DNA from: Anaerolineales bacterium
Lineage (GTDB): Bacteria; Chloroflexota; Anaerolineae; 4572-78; J111
NCBI GenBank assembly: GCA_020634935.1
Contig: JACKAT010000083.1
Location: 1-13,443 of the forward strand
DNA: 13,443 nt
Direction: 5' to 3'
Made by a program: the position numbers and the translations under genes. Numbering within the stretch: position 1 is the stretch's first letter; the number at the start of each line of letters is the position of its first letter. Shown piece by piece: positions 6,547 through 13,443 of the stretch. Under the pieces are notes generated by a model that had not been told where the DNA came from, did not search any database, and was given only the letters and a program-made list of their open reading frames with translations.

Positions 6547-7347
6547 TTAGCGGGTGCGTCGCCGCCACTCTTCTTTGAGTTCAAGCGTGGATAAATCTTC
6601 TTCCACATCAAGGAAGTCTTGAAGAAGCCGGTAAAATTTGGCTGCTTCTTCAAGCATGGGGAAATGTTTGGACTCAGTCAGGCCGATAGGGCGAATGTTC
6701 CGCCAACGGTTGCCGTTGAGTGAGCGAGGCGGGGCAGGATCAACCATATCATCTTTCTCCCCGTAAACCACCAGCAGCATTGAGTCAGGCGATTGGGCGA
6801 TGACCTTCATGCGGCTGGAAATGTCTAATTTGGCCACGGACTCGACGCTGGTGATGATGGCTCCATCGGCCGTCTTTTCGGCTTCGCGCTGCACTTCTTT
6901 GTGGGTAATTTGCCGCCACCACAACATCTTTGACATCACCGAACGATTGGCCATGTCGATCAATTTCCGGTTGATGCTGTCGCTGTTCATGGGCAAACTA
7001 ACAGCCATCACTTTTTTAGCGCGATCGGGATGCTGTACCGTGTACTCAAGCGCCACACTCGCGCCAAGGGCGTGGCCGATAATCGGCGCATCGCGGATAC
7101 CCATGTTATCGACAAAGTTGTTGATTAAGGCGACGTAGTCGGTTATTTCATAGCGAGCTTTGGATTTGTCGGAGTCGCCAAACCCCCACAAATCGAGGGC
7201 ATAGGTTCGATATTTGTCTGAAATGGCTTCCATGGTGGGCATCCAATAGCGCCACGAGCCAAGCCAGCCGTGCAGGAAAAGCACAGGCTTACCCCGGCCA
7301 AAAGCCTCGTAATGGACTAACCCACCATCAATGACAACAGCACTCAT
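6547..7347 (-). CDS. Alpha/beta-hydrolase-fold protein lacking the nucleophile (possible pseudoenzyme)
   Basis: At 266 residues this has the typical length and fold markers of the family. The oxyanion-hole HGWLGSW is at 26-32, the strand-turn ALDLWGFGDSD at 50-60, the acid-bearing VVYGEKDDMVDP has D199/D200, and the histidine is H228 (SKHFPMLEEA). The nucleophile elbow, normally G-x-S-x-G, reads GHALGAS. Position 93 is Ala, encoded by GCC at 7071-7069. The protein therefore keeps the acid and base but has no Ser, Asp or Cys at the catalytic position, and normal ester or haloalkane hydrolysis is not expected. It may bind a ligand or act as a receptor, or S97 two turns on may substitute. It lies 48 bases after the receiver gene with only a weak Shine-Dalgarno (GAG). 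A TATAAT (7400-7395) overlapping the receiver stop could be an internal promoter, but no -35 box is evident. Confidence 0.88.
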   Translation of the reverse strand: MSAVVIDGGLVHYEAFGRGKPVLFLHGWLGSWRYWMPTMEAISDKYRTYALDLWGFGDSDKSKARYEITDYVALINNFVDNMGIRDAPIIGHALGASVALEYTVQHPDRAKKVMAVSLPMNSDSINRKLIDMANRSVMSKMLWWRQITHKEVQREAEKTADGAIITSVESVAKLDISSRMKVIAQSPDSMLLVVYGEKDDMVDPAPPRSLNGNRWRNIRPIGLTESKHFPMLEEAAKFYRLLQDFLDVEEDLSTLELKEEWRRRTR

Positions 7348-7395
7348 TGGGTCTCAAATCTCAATCTCTAAAAGAATGTAACTGGATCATTAAGA

Positions 7396-7779
7396 TTATA
7401 ACCTACCCTGTTTGGTTAATACTTTGCTCACCCGTTTGGCTAACTCATCGGGAGCAAAAGGTTTCAGAAAATAGTCCGAAGCGCCTAACTCTAAACCGGT
7501 GTTGACCTCATTTTCCTGCCCCTTAGCCGACAGAAAAACGACAGGGATATCTTTCGTTCGAGCATCGGCTTTGAGGGCCTGGCAGGCTTCAAAACCTGAC
7601 ATTTTGGGCATACGCACATCCATCAGAATTAGATCCGGTAAAATCTCCAAGGCTTTTTTCACGGCTTCCTCGCCATTAGGCACATCTACCACCCTGAAAC
7701 CTTCAATTTCCAGAGAAATAACAATCAGTTCTCTAATATCTCGTTCATCTTCGGCGACCAAGATCAAAGGCTCGCTCAT
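7396..7779 (-). CDS. Stand-alone response-regulator receiver (CheY-like)
   Basis: This is a single receiver domain of 127 residues with no output domain. All phosphorylation-site residues are present: the acidic pair E10/D11 (AEDERD), phospho-acceptor D54 (LILMDVRMP), S84 (VVFLSAKG) and K106 (FLKPF). It most likely accepts phosphate from the histidine kinase encoded 38 bases upstream and passes the signal on by protein contact, since it has no DNA-binding part. The ATG at 7779 has AGGAGA (7798-7793) thirteen bases upstream, which is a long spacing. There is no closer Shine-Dalgarno. The order kinase, receiver, hydrolase-like gene with short gaps suggests one transcript. Confidence 0.93.
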   Translation of the reverse strand: MSEPLILVAEDERDIRELIVISLEIEGFRVVDVPNGEEAVKKALEILPDLILMDVRMPKMSGFEACQALKADARTKDIPVVFLSAKGQENEVNTGLELGASDYFLKPFAPDELAKRVSKVLTKQGRL

Positions 7780-7817
7780 AATGGGTTGACTGTCTCCTAT
7801 TGAACCACACGCCTCGA

Positions 7818-10800
7818 TTAAACGGTGTCATCATTTTGTTCAGAAACAGCAATCGGTACGGTAAAACTAAAGGTTGAGCCAACATCGACTTGGCTCTCAA
7901 CCCAAATCTGCCCGCCGAGCATTTCCACAAATGATTTGGTAATCGATAACCCCAGACCTGTGCCATCGACCACCTGAACCTCATTACGCTCTGACCGAAA
8001 AAAACGGTCGAATAGATACTGTTTATCCTGCTCTACAATCCCGATGCCGTTATCGGCCACATCGACTTGTACCAACCGGTCGAGCGTTTTAGCGTGTATC
8101 TCTATATTACCGGATTCTGGGGTGTATTGCCAAGCGTTGCCCACCAGATTGACGAGGATCTGGGTAAGTCTGGCTCTATCGGCATAAACCGGGGGTAAAT
8201 CGACGGGTAAATTGATCATCAAATGCATAAATTTCTGAAACATCTGCCCTTCAAAGGTCCTGGCCACATCCTGGACAATCTCGGCCAGGTTAATCGTTTC
8301 AAATTCTAGTTTGATTTTACCGGTTTCGATGCGGGAGATCTCAAGAATATCATTAACCAGTTCCGACAATCGGTTAGTGTTCGATTGGATAACTTTGACA
8401 AATCGATACTGCATCGGGTTGAGTTCACCAATTTTGTTGTTGCCGGATAGCAGTAAATCGGCGTAACCCTTGATCGATGTCATTGGCGTACGTAGTTCAT
8501 GAGATACGGATGAAATAAATTCGTTTTTCAAGCGATCGATTTCAGCATCGCGGCTAATATCTCGCAAAACCGCTACAGTGCTGGGCGGCTCATTTTCTTT
8601 CAAGGTCACCGGGGTTAGGGTAGCTCTAACCACTTTTGGCCCGGCCGAAATTCTAAATTCCACCGCTTGCATCCCTGCTTCAATTTGCGTCAGCGATTGA
8701 TCAAGCTGGTCATATAATAACTGAACCAATTCTGCTTCGACCGACCCAAGCGCATTTTCTAAAATCTGGCTCAACGGTCTATAGGTCAGTTCGGCCGCGT
8801 CGATATTTAAGATCTCCGCTGCCTTGGGGTTGACCAGTACTATCTGGCGTTGGGTGTCTAATACCAATACGCCGTCGGCGATGCCCTTGAGGATCGCTTC
8901 GTTCTTGGCAGTCTCAGCCGCTTGCTGCTGGTACATGACAGCCAAGCGACCGGCCTGTTCGCTTCTGACCCGGTATAGTTCGGCGTTATTAATGGCAGTG
9001 GCAATCTGAGCCGCCGCCGTGGTCACCAATTTCAAGTGATCTTCGCTAAAGTAGTTCGCCTCCGGGTGAAACAGTAGCAGCGCGCCCAGGACGTCGTCGC
9101 CAGTGGTTAACGGAACCACCAAAGCGGACCGGCGGTGCAGTATCGGCGAGTGGAATAGCCAATCCGGTTCTTGCGTCAGTTCAGGGATTAAACGCGGCCG
9201 GCGGGAGGCCATTACCTTACCCGCCAGTCCGACCCCTACCTTGAAGCGGGTCAGGCTGCCTTCAGGCGGCAGAGGCTTATCGCGCCCAATAGCGGCGCGA
9301 TGGTTCAAATAACCGGTTGCCGGATCGAGCAACAGGACGTTACCCTGAGAAATACCAATAGCGCCGTTGAGCAAATTAAGGGCATGGTGCAGCACTTCTT
9401 CCAAATTAAAGCTGCTGGTTAACTGCCGCCCCAATTCGTAAAGTACTTCCATCCGGTCACGCTCATCTGTCAGTTCTTGCAGGGTTTGGGCCAGTTCTTC
9501 AGTGCGCTGCTGGACCCGCTGTTCCAGGTTTTCAGTTAGGAGGTTAAGCCGTTGAACGAGCTGGGCATTTCGGACGGCTACGGCCGCCTGGGTGGAGACA
9601 AATGACAGGGTTTGTCCATGTCGCTCGCCGAAACTGTTACCGTGCAGAGTCCCCACAAAGATAGCCCCGGCAACCTGACTTTGTAATTGAATTGGCGCGC
9701 CTAAGATCGTCTGCAAGCCCAACCCTCTAGTGATTTCATCGGAGGGAAGGGGGTCTTTGTCCTGAATCGTCTCGTTTTTGGCCCACCGCGTAATCGTCAG
9801 GTCAGATAGAACGGGCCGGCTAGAATGGATTATCTGTTCGGTGAGCCTGGCCCATAAAGCCATCGGATGCTGGGTATCATCTGGCTTGATTTGAACCATG
9901 CCCATACGCTCCAGCCCAAATCTTGCCGCTAACTGCGGCGTAACGGCGGCTCCTTCAAAAATATACTGTTCTATTTGCTCATCCCAGAATAGAATCACCC
10001 CTATTTGTCCCCCCAGTAGGTGAAGAACATTAAGGATAACCGAGTGCATAACCTGCCGAACTTCCAACATCTCGCTAATATCAACGCCCAGCTTGTAAAG
10101 ACTCTGCATCTCCGTAGCCCTGGCCCGCGTATCGGCCAACAAGCGGGCTCTATCGATGGCGACAGCGGCCAGATCAGCCAGGGTCGTCACCAGATCGAGC
10201 ATACCCCGGCTGCTAACGACCGTTTCCATAGCCAAAATTCCGATAACGCCCTCCTCTGTCTTCAACGGAACGTAGGTTACGTCATCGGGAAACGGAACGC
10301 CAAACTCGGGGGCAATTTTATCACGCCGTTTATCACCCCCCATAATCAAAACCTGACCCGACCGGATGACGGAAGCAAATGGTTCGGTCTCGATAGAGGT
10401 GTTACTCCGGTTGAATTCTTCAACCAAAAAATGAGGCACATTATGGGTGTTAGCGATTTTTACCGTACCGGTGCTGCGGTCGATAAGCCAGATAGAGCCA
10501 TTGCTGTGTCCCACCAGATCAAACACAGCATCCAAAACCAAATTCAATACCTGGTCAAGCTCCAGCGCCTGGTTGAGCGACCCGGCAACCTCGGTCAACG
10601 CTTCCAGTTGGCGAACCTGCCGCCGGGCCTCCTCGAACAAATGGGCATTTTGCAGCGCGATAGCCACCTGATTAGCGAAAGCCAAGACTACCTGGGCGTC
10701 TTCTTCGGTAAAAAAATCGACCTTATGGCTGCCCACCGCCATTAATCCTAGAATATTAGTGCCGTAGGTCAGCGGTACACCTAACCAACTCCTCACCCGA

Positions 10801-13190
10801 TCATACGGAGGAGCCGAAAAAATAGGGCTGTATTCGATCCGGGCATCTTTAACAATAAATGGCTCTTGGGTTTCCAATACCCGGCGGCTAGGATTGTTGC
10901 CGGTCATCGAGAACGACAGACCGATAATTTGGCGGCTGTACTCTTCCCAACCCTGTCCGCCGATAATCACCAAATGTCGATCCTCGAGCAGTTCAACCGT
11001 AGAGCGATCATGGTCAATTACTTTGCGCAGCTCTTGTAGTACCAACTGCAATAGTTGCTCGGTCTCTAAATGAGAACTTATCATCTCGGAGACGCCGCGC
11101 AGCGTATCAGCCAACTGCCGCCGTTCCTGTTCCAGCTTAAAAAGCTGGGCGTTTTCAATGGCCGAAGCCGCGTGATTGGCAAATGTTTCCAACGCTTTGA
11201 TGGAGGTCATATCCGGGCGATTTTCATCAACCGGGTTCTGAACCGCTAATAGGCCAATAATCGTCTCATTTGCCTTTCTGAGCGGCACCAGCAGCAAATC
11301 ACCGGACTGCCATGGTTCCCGCCGGGTGGCGTTAAGGGTCAGGTGAGGAGAATCAGACTGGCTCGCTGGGCGGGGCAGCACCACGCTTTTTTCGATAAAC
11401 GGGATGTTTAGCTGCGCCTGCCAATCGACTTTATCCGCCGCTGGAATAAAATAGGTGTCACTTTGCCGGTACTTAGCTAGCATAAGGTCTTGTAGATGGC
11501 TTAATGGTCTAGCCTGAGCCGGCTGCCGCAGTTGGGCTAACTGAGCCAGCGGGATACCCATCCCAACCTCGTGATAGAGCAGCGGCGGATCATCACGAAC
11601 TAAACTGATCGATACCACGTCATAGCCAACCGAGTCAGCAATAGCAAAGGCAATATCTTCCAGCACATCCGACAGCGGCCGATTGGTGCGAAAGGTGTTG
11701 CTAATTTCGGCCAGACGTAAAAGCTGGTCGGCCCGGCGGCTGGCTTGCTCGCGCTCTAACTTTTGCTGGTGATAGGCTTCGGCATTGCCGATGGCTACCG
11801 CTGTTTGATTGGCCAGCAGTTCCAAGTAACGAAGCTGGGTGTCACTAAAAAAATTGGTCTGGCAGCTTTCCAGATTAATAATACCGACCGGCTCACCCGC
11901 ATACAGGATCGGAACGACGACCTTAGAACGAACATCATAACCCAGATGGATATAATCTTTATCCTGGGTCACATCGGGTACCAGGCTCGATTTACCGGAT
12001 TGAATAACCTGCCCCACAGTACCACTTTTAGCTGACAGCGCCGACCGAACTCGACCGTTAGACGTTTGATTACTTTGAGATTCCGGGGGGTCGCGATAGG
12101 GAATTAGTTCAGTGGTAGTGGCATTGTAGAAATAGACGTTGCCAAAATCGGCTTGGGTAACACGCAGCGCTTCTTCTAACACCGTACCTAAAATTGTGGA
12201 TAAATCAAGGGTACTGTTTAGCTCGCTGCTGACGCGCTGCAAACCGTCCAACTCGTCCACACGGACTTGTAGTTGCCGGTTGGTTACGCTAAAAAGTCGC
12301 GTATTTTCCAGGACAATAGCCGTTTGACCGGCAATGGTCTCTAAAACCGTCACCTCTTGGAGGGTAAACTTATGGGGAGCGAATACCGCCATTTCCAATG
12401 TACCTAACAGCTTAGACCCAATAATGAGCGGCACTCCGATGAAAGACTGGAACGGCCAGGTGGATCGATCAAAAGTGGGTTGAATGTCGCTAAACTGCTG
12501 AACATCCTCGATATGAAGGGCTGTTTGGGTTTTGGCAATCCACCCCGTATACCCTTCATCCAACCCGCAGATTCGTTTTTGAGGCCACTCCTCCTTAGTC
12601 AAACGAAGGAGCAAGGTCAGATCGGCTGTTTCCTCTCGATACAAGTAGATTTGCGCCATATCAAATGGCAAAAGTTTTCTGAGGTGAGGTTGGGCCAGGA
12701 TAGTTCGGCCAGCGGCGCGAAGATCGGCGACAGCGGCCGACGGTTCGACAGCGGTTGTCGGTTCGGATATCTCGTCTCGGGAAAGCGAAGACGAATATTC
12801 TGTGGGTAAAGCATGGCCGCCTGGCAGCGATAAATCTGGATCGCGGCTTAGATCTTGTTGATTCTTACTTAAGAGAATAGTGGTTTGGAAAGGAGGGCTG
12901 CTTGGACCAACCGGAACGGTTAGCCTATGAGACCTTCTAAAAAAATTATAGCCATAGGTCAGGGTAATTTGGGGCTGAAGACGAATTTGGTTAAAAAACA
13001 GATCATCAATTAGCCACATTAGACAAAAAGAGAGCGTAGTAGTAATTGCAGCGAGCGACAACAGGTGAGCCCCATTGGCCTGATCTGGCAGCCCGAAGTT
13101 GGCGTCGAGAGCAAGAATCTCGGCGCCAAGCCAGAAGATTAATAAAACCCTACATTGAGGGGAAGTAAGTGCTTTAAACATCCTTAACAA
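7818..13190 (-). CDS. Giant membrane-anchored sensor histidine kinase with seven GAF domains and a PAS domain
   Basis: The protein has 1790 residues. Two hydrophobic segments (about 13-29 and 41-61) anchor it, followed by a low-complexity linker. Seven GAF domains lie at about 153-300, 318-473, 489-684, 695-853, 862-1018, 1028-1212 and 1250-1406. Each starts with a helix and ends in a similar Ala-rich helix (for example FANHAASAIENAQLF, FANQVAIALQNAHLF, AAAQIATAINNAELY). A coiled coil spans 1213-1250. A PAS domain (1430-1550) precedes HisKA, with phospho-accepting H1564 in SHELRTP, and HATPase_c, with N box NLVGNAWQYTP at 1681-1691, DNGIGI at 1713 and GTGLGLSI at 1743. No phytochrome-type chromophore cysteine is evident. 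The only cysteines are at 13, 56, 208 and 442. The TTG at 13190 has AGGT five bases upstream. An ATG at 13181 would shorten it by three residues. The receiver gene follows directly. Confidence 0.95.
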   Translation of the reverse strand: MLRMFKALTSPQCRVLLIFWLGAEILALDANFGLPDQANGAHLLSLAAITTTLSFCLMWLIDDLFFNQIRLQPQITLTYGYNFFRRSHRLTVPVGPSSPPFQTTILLSKNQQDLSRDPDLSLPGGHALPTEYSSSLSRDEISEPTTAVEPSAAVADLRAAGRTILAQPHLRKLLPFDMAQIYLYREETADLTLLLRLTKEEWPQKRICGLDEGYTGWIAKTQTALHIEDVQQFSDIQPTFDRSTWPFQSFIGVPLIIGSKLLGTLEMAVFAPHKFTLQEVTVLETIAGQTAIVLENTRLFSVTNRQLQVRVDELDGLQRVSSELNSTLDLSTILGTVLEEALRVTQADFGNVYFYNATTTELIPYRDPPESQSNQTSNGRVRSALSAKSGTVGQVIQSGKSSLVPDVTQDKDYIHLGYDVRSKVVVPILYAGEPVGIINLESCQTNFFSDTQLRYLELLANQTAVAIGNAEAYHQQKLEREQASRRADQLLRLAEISNTFRTNRPLSDVLEDIAFAIADSVGYDVVSISLVRDDPPLLYHEVGMGIPLAQLAQLRQPAQARPLSHLQDLMLAKYRQSDTYFIPAADKVDWQAQLNIPFIEKSVVLPRPASQSDSPHLTLNATRREPWQSGDLLLVPLRKANETIIGLLAVQNPVDENRPDMTSIKALETFANHAASAIENAQLFKLEQERRQLADTLRGVSEMISSHLETEQLLQLVLQELRKVIDHDRSTVELLEDRHLVIIGGQGWEEYSRQIIGLSFSMTGNNPSRRVLETQEPFIVKDARIEYSPIFSAPPYDRVRSWLGVPLTYGTNILGLMAVGSHKVDFFTEEDAQVVLAFANQVAIALQNAHLFEEARRQVRQLEALTEVAGSLNQALELDQVLNLVLDAVFDLVGHSNGSIWLIDRSTGTVKIANTHNVPHFLVEEFNRSNTSIETEPFASVIRSGQVLIMGGDKRRDKIAPEFGVPFPDDVTYVPLKTEEGVIGILAMETVVSSRGMLDLVTTLADLAAVAIDRARLLADTRARATEMQSLYKLGVDISEMLEVRQVMHSVILNVLHLLGGQIGVILFWDEQIEQYIFEGAAVTPQLAARFGLERMGMVQIKPDDTQHPMALWARLTEQIIHSSRPVLSDLTITRWAKNETIQDKDPLPSDEITRGLGLQTILGAPIQLQSQVAGAIFVGTLHGNSFGERHGQTLSFVSTQAAVAVRNAQLVQRLNLLTENLEQRVQQRTEELAQTLQELTDERDRMEVLYELGRQLTSSFNLEEVLHHALNLLNGAIGISQGNVLLLDPATGYLNHRAAIGRDKPLPPEGSLTRFKVGVGLAGKVMASRRPRLIPELTQEPDWLFHSPILHRRSALVVPLTTGDDVLGALLLFHPEANYFSEDHLKLVTTAAAQIATAINNAELYRVRSEQAGRLAVMYQQQAAETAKNEAILKGIADGVLVLDTQRQIVLVNPKAAEILNIDAAELTYRPLSQILENALGSVEAELVQLLYDQLDQSLTQIEAGMQAVEFRISAGPKVVRATLTPVTLKENEPPSTVAVLRDISRDAEIDRLKNEFISSVSHELRTPMTSIKGYADLLLSGNNKIGELNPMQYRFVKVIQSNTNRLSELVNDILEISRIETGKIKLEFETINLAEIVQDVARTFEGQMFQKFMHLMINLPVDLPPVYADRARLTQILVNLVGNAWQYTPESGNIEIHAKTLDRLVQVDVADNGIGIVEQDKQYLFDRFFRSERNEVQVVDGTGLGLSITKSFVEMLGGQIWVESQVDVGSTFSFTVPIAVSEQNDDTV

Positions 13191-13230
13191 GGCAACCTAT
13201 CTCTGTTGCTCAAAATTCAATCGTTTTTAT

Positions 13231-13260
13231 TTGATAAGGTTCAATAACGGCCTAAATCAA
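13231..13260 (-). promoter_or_regulatory. Possible promoter for the histidine kinase cluster
   Basis: On the minus strand TTGATT (13260-13255) and TATCAA (13236-13231) are 18 bases apart, each matching four of six consensus positions. The predicted start is near 13225, about 35 bases before the kinase start. It lies in the 104-base gap after the upstream gene, which holds no clear terminator, so read-through is also possible. Confidence 0.3.
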
Positions 13261-13294
13261 ACCGTAATGACTGACGTATGTACCCAAAACAAAG

Positions 13295-13443
13295 CTAACA
13301 ACCGCGTCCTCGGCGTCTCCCTTCAGCCGCGTCTTCGGTAATTTGCAAGATATCGGCAAAAGGTCCATCCTCGCTCAAGACAACGCCGACCACCAACTTC
13401 ATGAAATCAGACTCGCGTGTTTCGCCATCGATATCTTGATAAA
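13295..13443 (-). CDS. C-terminal end of an unidentified protein (gene runs off the right edge)
   Basis: A frame open from the window edge encodes 48 residues and then a TAG stop (13297-13295). It begins YQDIDGETRESDFMKLVV, continues GVVLSEDGPFADILQITE and ends in the basic tail GRRRGRGC. The alternation of hydrophobic and acidic residues looks like genuine coding sequence, and the other two frames on this strand are closed early. I cannot name the family from this tail. It is transcribed in the same direction as the histidine kinase, 104 bases upstream of it, and could be the first gene of the same cluster. Confidence 0.55.
   Translation of the reverse strand, partial: YQDIDGETRESDFMKLVVGVVLSEDGPFADILQITEDAAEGRRRGRGC

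Noticed and set aside
10020..10745. Open frame of 241 codons on the plus strand inside the kinase gene
   Set aside because: It is antisense to GAF4-GAF6 of the kinase, whose domain motifs are continuous. The plus-strand translation is rich in His, Gln and Asn, with no recognisable family and no convincing ribosome binding site.
7818..13190. Phytochrome-like chromophore binding in the kinase GAF domains
   Set aside because: The four cysteines of the protein are not in the positions or motifs of phytochrome or cyanobacteriochrome GAF domains, and there is no PHY domain.

Overview
The window is a stretch of a bacterial chromosome of moderate GC content. It holds housekeeping information-processing genes on the left and a signal-transduction cluster on the right. 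The organism is most likely a member of the Chloroflexota, perhaps Anaerolineae-like. That placement is an inference. It rests on an extra segment inside sigma region 3 of the RpoD protein, a primase zinc finger with an unusual Cys spacing, and a very large multi-GAF histidine kinase. No marker here settles the taxonomy.

Left part (1-4165). The 5' end of rpsB (ribosomal protein S2) runs leftward off the window. A 396-base divergent intergenic region carries a good promoter for each side. Rightward come dnaG (primase) and rpoD (primary sigma factor), the core of the classical macromolecular-synthesis operon, here without rpsU in front. A tRNA-Asn(GTT) gene with its own sigma70-type promoter follows rpoD, and a strong hairpin terminator closes the block. 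The dnaG leader can fold into a long hairpin whose stem ends at the base before the start codon.

Middle (4166-5824). A new promoter drives a two-gene unit: a 78-residue acidic protein of unknown function and a polytopic site-2-type (M50) metalloprotease with intact HExxH and NxxPxxxLDGG motifs. A bidirectional-looking terminator separates this unit from the convergent genes on the right.

Right part (5825-13443), all on the minus strand. In transcription order these are: the C-terminal end of an unidentified gene (cut by the window edge), a 1790-residue membrane-anchored hybrid-less histidine kinase (two hydrophobic segments, seven GAF domains, PAS, HisKA, HATPase), a stand-alone CheY-like receiver, an alpha/beta-hydrolase-fold protein whose nucleophile position is Ala instead of Ser/Asp/Cys, and a V4R-domain protein with six cysteines in its last 58 residues. 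The kinase and receiver form an obvious two-component pair. The last two genes both look like small-molecule-binding proteins, and I infer that they may supply or read a ligand signal linked to the kinase. The V4R gene has its own extended -10 promoter overlapped by a perfect 14-base palindrome.

The most interesting points are the nucleophile-less hydrolase next to a V4R protein and a seven-GAF kinase, the palindrome on the V4R promoter, and the hairpin that frames the dnaG start. I saw no mobile element, CRISPR array, prophage or replication origin.
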